A stretch of 7,423 bases of DNA from CAYJWS01 sp964373925 (GTDB lineage Bacteria > Patescibacteriota > Patescibacteriia > Buchananbacterales > GWA2-38-13). Position 1 is the first letter of the stretch. Each line of letters opens with the position of its first letter. The notes beneath the pieces are model-generated. The model ran no database searches. It saw nothing but the letters and a program-made list of their open reading frames with translations, and was not told the DNA's origin. The position numbers and the translations under genes were made by a program. The stretch is from the NCBI GenBank assembly GCA_964373925.1, contig CAYJWS010000057.1, forward strand, positions 1-7,423, in the 5' to 3' direction. Of this stretch, positions 1 to 4,782 are shown piece by piece.

Positions 1-441
1 GTTCCGTACGCGCCAACGCCAAAAAAAATTATTGACGAAGTGATACGCGCGCTTGAAATACAGCAAGGAGAAAAAGTATGCGACCTTGGATTTGGCGATG
101 GCAGGCTTCTTTTTGAAGCTGAAAAAAAAGGGGCTCTCTGCGCTGGATTTGAAATCTCGCCTTTTTCTTTTATCCGGACGTGGATAAAAAAAATTATTAA
201 AAAAAGCCATGTGAGGCTTTATTTCAAAAATTTTTATCACGAAGATATTTCACAATTTGATATTATTTTTTGTTTTCTTGTCGGATCCGTCATGGCACGA
301 GTACAAAAAAAACTTAAACACGAGGCAAAAAAGGGCGCAATAGTGGTAAGCTATGGATTTTCTCTACCCAACTGGACGCCGGAAAAAACCATAACTTCAA
401 ACAACCCGCAAAACAAAATATATTTTTACAAAATTCACTAA
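1..441 (+). CDS. Class I SAM-dependent methyltransferase, FAM173-like (5'-truncated by window edge)
   Basis: The reading frame is open from base 1, so the gene starts outside the window; 146 residues are visible before the TAA at 439-441. A GTG at 40 could be called as a start. However, the in-frame sequence before it (VPYAPTPKKIIDEV) looks like the conserved lead-in of this family, so I treat GTG40 as internal. Motif I is VCDLGFGDGR, the SAM-binding glycine loop. It is followed by an acidic residue at the end of the next strand (GFEISPF), expected to bind the SAM ribose. FDIIFCFLVGSVM fills the motif IV position, and the tail has a PNWTPEK segment. The order DLGxGDGR, then GxEISP, then xxNWTP resembles the FAM173 group (mitochondrial ATPSCKMT and ANTKMT and their prokaryotic relatives), which are protein lysine methyltransferases. 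That resemblance is from memory, and the bacterial substrate is unknown. No signal peptide is visible in the part present. The gene converges on the minus-strand operon to its right. Confidence 0.8.
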   Translation, partial: VPYAPTPKKIIDEVIRALEIQQGEKVCDLGFGDGRLLFEAEKKGALCAGFEISPFSFIRTWIKKIIKKSHVRLYFKNFYHEDISQFDIIFCFLVGSVMARVQKKLKHEAKKGAIVVSYGFSLPNWTPEKTITSNNPQNKIYFYKIH

Positions 442-448
442 AATATTT

Positions 449-497
449 AATATCAATACTATGAAACGATCGTTTCATAGTATTGATATTGTTTTTT
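449..497 (+). terminator. Perfect 42-bp palindrome plus T-tract, likely terminator
   Basis: Bases 449-490 are a perfect palindrome: 21 bp per arm with no spacer, centred between 469 and 470 on CGATCG. It starts 8 bases after the methyltransferase stop. GTTTTTTG at 491-498 follows directly on the plus strand, giving the hairpin plus U-run of an intrinsic terminator. The minus-strand exit is TTAAATATTTTA, a poorer U-run, so termination of plus-strand transcripts is favoured. The arms are longer than most terminators need, so this may be a mobile palindrome that landed here. Confidence 0.75.
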
Positions 498-499
498 GT

Positions 500-612
500 G
501 TAGGCACTGTCCCCTATCAAGACTATATTGAATTGCTAAAGCTCTCTAATCGGGCATTAAAACTCCTGTGTCAGCGGGCATAATAAGGTGAAAGCTACCA
601 CGCAGTAATCTT
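500..612. repeat. Possible insertion-sequence end relic with CGGGCAT direct repeats
   Basis: CGGGCATTAAAA (551-562) and CGGGCATAATAA (575-586) form an imperfect direct repeat with a 24-base period. The second copy sits in TGTCAGCGGGCATAATAAGG. Repeated short blocks at about this spacing are typical of the ends of IS21-family elements, where they are transposase-binding sites, and this wording reminds me of such ends. No transposase gene is present and only two blocks are seen, so this is at most a scar. The upstream GGCACTGTCCCC (504-515) resembles the ACTGTCC part of the repeats near 3640. Confidence 0.25.
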
Positions 613-697
613 GGGATTGCTTCTCCGCCAGCTGGCGGATCGCAGTGACCTACAATGTATTGGTCATTGCGAGGAAGCTCAAGCGACCGAAGCAATC
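613..697. repeat. Dispersed compound inverted repeat, cloverleaf-like fold
   Basis: The outer arms GATTGCTTC (615-623) and GAAGCAATC (689-697) pair perfectly over 9 bp. Inside them, 640-650 pairs with 662-672 over 11 bp with a single G-T wobble and an 11-base loop. Between these, TCCGCCAGCTGGCGGA (624-639) is a perfect 16-bp palindrome that forms its own hairpin. The right half, GGTCATTGCGAGGAAGC and onward, is of the type GTCATTGCGAGG...GAAGCAATC, which I recall as a very common dispersed repeat in several bacterial lineages. The last 10 bases of the window (TGTCATTGCG) match the start of the right half, so a second copy probably begins there. No coding or tRNA role is supported. Confidence 0.7.
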
Positions 698-777
698 TAT
701 GTCGGATATTGAAATGAATTCAGAACAACGAAAAAACCCATGAAATTAGATATACAAAAATTATTACACATAAACGC

Positions 778-807
778 AAAAAAGACGACCAGCTGGCCGT
801 CTTTTTA
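778..807 (-). terminator. Intrinsic terminator of the lipoprotein/secreted-protein operon
   Basis: Bases 779-790 pair with 795-806 across an AGCT loop (12 positions, one A-C mismatch at 788/797). The stem is AAAAAGACGACC on one side and GGCCGTCTTTTT on the other. Read on the minus strand it begins 20 bases after the stop codon at 827 and ends in a run of six T. Because the A-run and T-run flank the stem, it can also stop plus-strand transcription. Confidence 0.85.
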
Positions 808-826
808 ATTGCTATTCTTTGTATTT

Positions 827-3100
827 TTACTTCAATTTTTCAGCTACAACAATAGATGATGAAAGCTGGCGCAATTGCGCAATGATTGAGGTTAAATTAT
901 TTCTTGCAATAGTTTCTTTTCCATTTAATGTAGCGAATAGGGTTGAATCTGCTGGAGTATTAAGCGCGTTCACCATTTCTGTCATCAGTGTGGAGTCAAA
1001 ATCAGTTTTTAATGTTCCGAGCAATGTATTTACGGCTGTGTACGTTGATCTTAACGATCCGGAAGCGAGTATTTGATTTGGATTTCCAGTTTCCAAGATA
1101 TTAATCTTGGCGTCAAATACCGGCATAATGCTTGTTTGAAGAATTGCTAATTTTTTATAATATTCATCAAATCGTATATACATTCTCATGCTTGGAAAAT
1201 ATACACGGGCAAGACCCAAATCTTTTATTTCATTTAACTTCGTTTTAATATCATCGTAATTTTTCGCGTTGTTTATTGCCGTGAGCTTGGCTGCTAAGTC
1301 CGCTTTTAGTGCGGCTGTTCTTGCCGCAAAACCTACCGCTCCCCTCACATCCGGCGCTGCCGTTGGAATATTTTGCAAACCGTCTACTGTAAATTGGTAT
1401 TTATCTAAAACCAAATTTCTTGAATCAACAATTCTTTGCGCCGCGTTTTTTAGAGATGCTTTCTTTGTCTGAAAATCATCAAAGAGTTTTGCCGCACGTT
1501 GCTCGTTTGCCAAAGCTACTGGCAGTGGTGTTGTAGAATTTATCGCATATTGTTTTATAAATTTCCACCACTCCGTGCGCAATTTGCTTATTTCTGAAGA
1601 CGTGGCGCTTAACCGCGAACTAAAAGTATTTACGCTGTTTTTGAGAACTCCAAGTTGTACGGGATTGGCAATTGCCCCAACAATGTTGGCTTCTATCGAC
1701 GCTTTCTGGGCGAGAAGAGGCGTCAATTGTATTGGCAAAACTCCTGTGGCGGCATTATTAATGGCATTATTGAGTACAAGAAAATTCGGATCCTGAACAC
1801 CGGCTGCAGGAAGTCCGCCCGGCAAACCTGCGTCAATTGCGTCTCTTGTGGCATTAAACACATCAGTAAAATTTACCTTTAATTCATTTGCCTTGCCATA
1901 TGACCTATTAAAACCTTTTGCAATTTGATATATGGGTTTTAATGCAATATCAATATTCAGCGCTTTTACTGCTGACATTCCGTCAACAACGGTTTTAAAA
2001 TCAATGGCACATCCTACGGGTAAAGTGGCAAGTATTGTATTAAGGTTTATTTTTACTGTGTTAATCCTATTCTGTATGGTGACAATCGGACCTCCAACTG
2101 CTGCTGACAAATTATTCAAATCTCCGGCGGTTATGCCATTAGCCATGCTATCAAGATTCGCGATTTCGCGAGTTATGACATTTTGCAAGTTCTCGCACAA
2201 GCTTTGCGCCCTGCCATTATAGGTATCTAAAAGTTTTTGATAGGTATCCTTGAGCTCTACTGGAGCAGCCGGAACAGGCACATCGCCATTTTGAGCTGCA
2301 AAATTAATAATAGTTCCTGCAAAATCGCGTCCAGAGCGCGCCAAGGTGTTCGAGGAGCTTATGCGATCACTATAAATACCCAGCTTACTTCGAATACTTG
2401 CTATGTCAGCCTTAGCCAACGCCTCTGTTTTTCCGGGTATGGCAGAATAAAACGCCACGGCGGGCATATTAGCTGGAGCATTTATAGCAGTAAGTGTGGC
2501 GCCAACAGAAGTAATGATTTGACCCAATGCGGTCCCCTCGCGCGCCGCTAAACCTCCGACCACAGTATATTGGGTGAAGATGGCTGTTGTATTCACGGTA
2601 TTAAGATAATCTCTATCATCCACCAATTTTTTTGCTTTTCCATAAAAATTATTTACCTCCGCTACTGCCTGAAATAATGGAATAATAACTTCGCGAATTT
2701 TTAAAACACTCTTAAGCTCGGCGTAGCGCGCTTTTGCGGCATCAAGCTGTGCTGGAAGCGTAAAAGTCTGCATGTCCGTGCACCACTTTGTTAGGCCGGA
2801 GGCTGCGGTACCAATAACAGTATTGGCAATACCGAGCATGGCGGCAGAGAGTGCGGGTAAATTAATAAGCGCACCTGAAACAACTGGCGCTTCTATAAAC
2901 TTGTATTTATCCGATGTTGCAGCGGTAAAATCGCTCTTCCACTGCGCGAGCGACGCATTCAACGAGGCACAATCATTTGCCGCCTTGAATTTTAAATTAT
3001 TCAAATCCGACATTGCATCCGCCCTAACACTTGGCACAACAACAGCTAAAACGAAAAGCAATGTGCTCAAAAATATTATTTTTTTAAATTTATTATTCAT
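827..3100 (-). CDS. Secreted alpha-helical protein of three tandem ~248-residue modules, unknown function
   Basis: I recognise no named family in these 757 residues. The start is an ATG at 3098-3100 without a Shine-Dalgarno sequence. Residues 1-29 are a clear signal peptide: KFKK, then a hydrophobic run, then an ADA cleavage site before M30. No anchor or sorting signal is visible, so the mature protein is probably exported and free or bound to a partner. The rest looks almost all helical, rich in Ala, Leu, Asn, Ser and Thr, with hydrophobic heptad-like spacing. Three copies of one motif, P-x-x-[QR]-x4-[VF]-[ND]-x2-Y-x-K-x3-L, start at P141, P389 and P636, which are 248 and 247 residues apart. 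A second recurring helix occurs near 234-255, 483-505 and 729-752, so the protein looks like a diverged domain triplication. Module 1 has Cys44 and Cys107, module 2 has Cys302 and Cys364, and module 3 has none. The lipoprotein gene lies 26 bases upstream, with no terminator between them, so the two are likely co-transcribed. A surface-layer, adhesive or scaffold role is only a guess. Confidence 0.85.
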   Translation of the reverse strand: MNNKFKKIIFLSTLLFVLAVVVPSVRADAMSDLNNLKFKAANDCASLNASLAQWKSDFTAATSDKYKFIEAPVVSGALINLPALSAAMLGIANTVIGTAASGLTKWCTDMQTFTLPAQLDAAKARYAELKSVLKIREVIIPLFQAVAEVNNFYGKAKKLVDDRDYLNTVNTTAIFTQYTVVGGLAAREGTALGQIITSVGATLTAINAPANMPAVAFYSAIPGKTEALAKADIASIRSKLGIYSDRISSSNTLARSGRDFAGTIINFAAQNGDVPVPAAPVELKDTYQKLLDTYNGRAQSLCENLQNVITREIANLDSMANGITAGDLNNLSAAVGGPIVTIQNRINTVKINLNTILATLPVGCAIDFKTVVDGMSAVKALNIDIALKPIYQIAKGFNRSYGKANELKVNFTDVFNATRDAIDAGLPGGLPAAGVQDPNFLVLNNAINNAATGVLPIQLTPLLAQKASIEANIVGAIANPVQLGVLKNSVNTFSSRLSATSSEISKLRTEWWKFIKQYAINSTTPLPVALANEQRAAKLFDDFQTKKASLKNAAQRIVDSRNLVLDKYQFTVDGLQNIPTAAPDVRGAVGFAARTAALKADLAAKLTAINNAKNYDDIKTKLNEIKDLGLARVYFPSMRMYIRFDEYYKKLAILQTSIMPVFDAKINILETGNPNQILASGSLRSTYTAVNTLLGTLKTDFDSTLMTEMVNALNTPADSTLFATLNGKETIARNNLTSIIAQLRQLSSSIVVAEKLK

Positions 3101-3126
3101 AATATATATGATTAAATTATTTTATT

Positions 3127-3468
3127 TTAAAAATTATCAATATCGCTGTCGTCAACATCCTGCGTGTCGCTCGTGTTGCTTAGCTTATCAAGATTATCCA
3201 ATGTAGCATCCACATTGGTGCCTCCATTCATATTGCGCTGGACGGAATCCGTATTAGCCGCGTTATCCTTAACCATGCCATCATTATTTGATGGAAGCTG
3301 ACCCTGATTTGATGGAAGCTGACCCTGCGAATTTTGCTCAACTGGCTGCCGTACCGGGCGTTTTGGCTGTGGCCGTGGGGCAGGCGCTTGGCGCAAGCAT
3401 CCTGCGGTCAAGGCTGAAATGCCCAAAATCATTAAAAACCCTATGATTTTTTTGAACTTTGATAGCAT
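3127..3468 (-). CDS. Small proline-rich lipoprotein with acidic tail
   Basis: This 113-residue protein begins with a lipoprotein signal peptide: MLSKFKKIIG, a hydrophobic stretch, then ALTAGC with Cys24 as the expected lipidated residue. The mature part has no recognisable domain. Residues 28-42 are a Pro/Arg/Lys-rich linker (APAPRPQPKRPVRQP). Next comes a duplicated GQLPSNQ block, then an Asn/Asp-rich segment ending in a strongly acidic tail (DVDDSDIDNF). It looks like a disordered, membrane-tethered tail or adaptor. It is first in a two-gene unit with the three-module secreted protein, which starts 26 bases after its stop and shares the KFKKII start of its signal peptide. The ATG at 3466-3468 has only A-rich sequence before it and no Shine-Dalgarno motif; a promoter lies about 85 bases upstream. 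I infer that it anchors or partners the secreted protein. The function is unknown. Confidence 0.8.
   Translation of the reverse strand: MLSKFKKIIGFLMILGISALTAGCLRQAPAPRPQPKRPVRQPVEQNSQGQLPSNQGQLPSNNDGMVKDNAANTDSVQRNMNGGTNVDATLDNLDKLSNTSDTQDVDDSDIDNF
3286..3327. repeat. Perfect 21-bp tandem duplication inside the lipoprotein gene
   Basis: Two identical 21-base units (3286-3306 and 3307-3327) lie side by side and are in frame, giving the protein repeat GQLPSNQGQLPSN. The absence of silent differences between the units points to a recent slippage or duplication event in a low-complexity linker. Confidence 0.9.
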
Positions 3469-3513
3469 ATTTTTTCTTTTATTTTTTAGTTTTTAATTAT
3501 TATTATATTTTAG

Positions 3514-3522
3514 TTATCCACA
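3514..3522 (+). promoter_or_regulatory. Consensus DnaA-box sequence TTATCCACA
   Basis: TTATCCACA matches the classical high-affinity DnaA box exactly. It lies in very AT-rich DNA in the 5' leader of the lipoprotein gene. Only this one exact copy was noticed, and there is no dnaA or dnaN gene nearby. It is not evidence for an origin; it may be a titration or regulatory site, or chance. Confidence 0.3.
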
Positions 3523-3551
3523 GCCTTAAGCTATAAAAAATTATATGATTT

Positions 3552-3581
3552 ATTATACCATATTTTAGGCATATCAACCAA
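3552..3581 (-). promoter_or_regulatory. Sigma-70-like promoter for the lipoprotein operon
   Basis: On the minus strand, TATAAT (3557-3552) is a perfect -10 box preceded by TGG, which makes an extended -10 (TGGTATAAT). A weak -35 candidate, TTGGTT (3581-3576), lies 18 bases further upstream. Transcription would start near 3545 and give a leader of about 75 bases before the lipoprotein ATG at 3468. Confidence 0.6.
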
Positions 3582-3594
3582 ATGAATGATTATT

Positions 3595-3622
3595 TAGATC
3601 CCGAAATGAATTCGGGATGACC
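3595..3622. repeat. Palindromic dispersed repeat, copy A
   Basis: This 28-base unit runs from TAGATCC to GGATGACC. Its 8-bp stem, ATCCCGAA/TTCGGGAT, encloses a 5-base loop. Unit C (3709-3736) has the same orientation and length, and unit B (3656-3683) is inverted. The form GATCC...GGATGAC is one I recall as a dispersed repeat in many bacterial genomes. Confidence 0.8.
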
Positions 3623-3639
3623 AAAAATTCCGTTGCGAT

Positions 3640-3769
3640 CAGACTGTCCGACAACTGTCATTCTGGATTTATTTCAGAATCTAAGTCTAAAAAATTTGGC
3701 TTAATTATTAGATCCTGAAACAAGTTCAGGATGACAAAAAGCCAAGTTTTGCAGTTTTCGGACAGTCTG
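3640..3769. repeat. Composite inverted-repeat (MITE-like) element overlapping the end of murI
   Basis: The outer ends are CAGACTGTCCGACAACTG (3640-3657) and, inverted, 3752-3769; they match at 17 of 18 positions. Inside are two 28-base units in inverted orientation, B (3656-3683) and C (3709-3736), each ending in TGTCAT / TAGAT and matching each other at 23 of 28 positions, with all differences being transitions. A further inverted pair lies between: AAAATTTGGCTT around 3692 against AAGCCAAGTTTT around 3739-3750. It has no coding capacity of its own. It covers the stop codon and final codons of murI. Confidence 0.7.
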
Positions 3770-4571
3770 GGAGACTTATCTTCTCCAAATGAATAGATCT
3801 GCCAAGATAACGGTTGGCATTGTCCTGAAAACCTTGCGTAATATCTGTGACAAAAAATCTATGACTCTTGCCCTTTGCGAGGATTTTTTCAATTTCCGGG
3901 TGCTTCTTAAGATACAAAACAAAAGATTGCGCGATAATATTTCCCGAATTTAAAACATTACATTTTTTACCCACCATATCCCGAATAAGAGAATGGATCA
4001 TCTGAAAATGCGTACAGCCCAAAATAAGCGTGTCAATGTTTTTTGCCATGAGCGGGCGAAGATAATATTTAATAATTTTTTTTGTTTCTTGGCGCTTCAT
4101 CCATCCTTCTTCTATAAGAGGAATAAGCAACGGCGACGGATTTTGAAAAACTCGTATCTCGGAGTTTTGAGAGTTAAGCTCCCGAACATACGCTCCGGAA
4201 GAAACGGTTCCACGGGTTGCGATAATTCCTATCCTTTTATTTTTCGTAACGCGCGCCGCCTCCTCAACAAGAGGCCGGATAATTCCAAGCACCCTTTTGT
4301 CGGGATGATTTTTAGGCAGATATTCCTGCTGAATTTTTCGCAAGGCCTCGGCAGAGGCCGTATTACAGGCCAAAATGACCAGAGTACAGCCCGCTTTAAA
4401 CAAAAAATCCACGCCTTCTTGCGTGAAAGAATACACCGTTTCAAGCGAGCGGTTGCCATACGGAAGCCGCGCGGTATCGCCAAGATACGTAATCTGAAGC
4501 TGGGGCAAAACATCCATAATGGATTTTACCACAGCCAGCCCTCCAAGCCCTGAATCAAAAATACCGATCAT
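3726..4571 (-). CDS. murI: Glutamate racemase
   Basis: MurI interconverts L- and D-glutamate in the cytoplasm, supplying D-Glu for the peptidoglycan stem peptide. Recognisable motifs in order are IFDSGLGG (4-11, with Asp6), GDTARLPYG (31-39), ACNTAS (68-73, catalytic Cys69), IGIIATRGTVSSGAY (114-128), LIPLIEEGW (149-157) and LGCTHFQ (184-190, second catalytic Cys186 next to His188). Both cysteines are present, so the enzyme should be active. The ATG at 4569-4571 is the first possible start, because an in-frame TAA lies four codons upstream. No Shine-Dalgarno sequence is seen. The body should end near HLEKISL (261-267), as in typical racemases. The remaining 14 residues (PDCPKTAKLGFLSS) and the TGA stop lie in repeat sequence. 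At 281 residues the length is slightly above usual. Both sides are bounded by repeat elements, so it is probably transcribed alone; I could not pick a convincing promoter. Confidence 0.96.
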   Translation of the reverse strand: MIGIFDSGLGGLAVVKSIMDVLPQLQITYLGDTARLPYGNRSLETVYSFTQEGVDFLFKAGCTLVILACNTASAEALRKIQQEYLPKNHPDKRVLGIIRPLVEEAARVTKNKRIGIIATRGTVSSGAYVRELNSQNSEIRVFQNPSPLLIPLIEEGWMKRQETKKIIKYYLRPLMAKNIDTLILGCTHFQMIHSLIRDMVGKKCNVLNSGNIIAQSFVLYLKKHPEIEKILAKGKSHRFFVTDITQGFQDNANRYLGRSIHLEKISLPDCPKTAKLGFLSS

Positions 4572-4645
4572 AGAAAATGGTTACATGGTTCTATTGTTAC
4601 ATTATTTCACGAATAAAATGAAAAACCGCATAACAATACAACAAT

Positions 4646-4781
4646 TTGAGACTGCAGAAAAAGTAAACTTGTCATTCCCCCGAACGCTTTCGGGAGAATC
4701 CAGTCAATTAATATATTCTATTCTTTTAGATCCCCCGATAGCTATCGGGGGTGCGCCATGACAGTTTTTTTACTGTCTCAA
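4646..4781. repeat. Second composite inverted-repeat (MITE-like) element
   Basis: The outer ends TTGAGACTG (4646-4654) and, inverted, CTGTCTCAA (4773-4781) match at 8 of 9 positions. The inner blocks TGTCATTCCCCCGA (4670-4683) and, inverted, 4732-4763 repeat the TGTCAT + CCCCCGA pattern. The left unit (4670-4703) forms an 11-bp hairpin with one G-T pair. The right unit contains the perfect 20-bp palindrome CCCCCGATAGCTATCGGGGG (4732-4751). GACAGT-TTTTTT-ACTGTC (4760-4777) forms another hairpin. The element fills most of the space between murI and the TSP3 protein gene and has no coding capacity. The G+C-rich hairpins probably block read-through from the upstream operon into murI. Confidence 0.7.
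4760..4777 (-). terminator. Hairpins after the TSP3 protein gene, possible terminator
   Basis: On the minus strand the first structure after the stop at 4783 is GACAGT-AAAAAA-ACTGTC, a 6-bp stem. The strong 20-bp palindrome at 4732-4751 follows. Neither has a proper U-run on this strand (the second is followed by ATCTAAAAG), so this is not a textbook intrinsic terminator. Attenuation by the strong hairpin is plausible. Confidence 0.35.
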
Positions 4782-4782
4782 T

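Larger units (their letters stand above)
442..826. other. Gene-free region between convergent genes
   Basis: I see no credible coding sequence here; the only short ATG-led frame (701-745) is 14 codons long. In order it holds a perfect palindrome with T-tract, a possible insertion-sequence end relic, a compound inverted repeat, an AT-rich stretch (about 700-776) in which I see nothing, and a terminator. The region sits between genes that point at each other, where inserted repeats are least harmful. Confidence 0.7.

Noticed and set aside
314..520. 68-codon minus-strand frame through the large palindrome
   Set aside because: It runs through the palindrome and into the methyltransferase gene, with no start signal or recognisable protein.
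613..697. tRNA or structured ncRNA gene
   Set aside because: The cloverleaf look comes from repeat arms. There is no tRNA-like T-arm or anticodon arrangement, and the sequence resembles a dispersed DNA repeat.
819..3206. Several plus-strand frames opposite the lipoprotein and three-module genes
   Set aside because: The minus-strand genes have signal peptides, one promoter, one terminator and internal protein repeats; the opposite frames have none of these.
3469..3560. Replication origin
   Set aside because: Only a single exact DnaA box is present, with no box cluster and no origin-linked genes.
3726..3728. TGA as a sense codon (recoded genome)
   Set aside because: Reading through TGA would add only repeat sequence, and the long genes use TGG for Trp without internal TGA.
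3595..3769. CRISPR array
   Set aside because: The units are few, unevenly spaced, in both orientations and diverged, and no cas gene is present.
3993..4553. 186-codon plus-strand frame opposite murI, and a 94-codon minus-strand frame at 4229-4513
   Set aside because: Both overlap the clear MurI frame and have Arg/Lys/Phe-rich composition typical of shadow frames.
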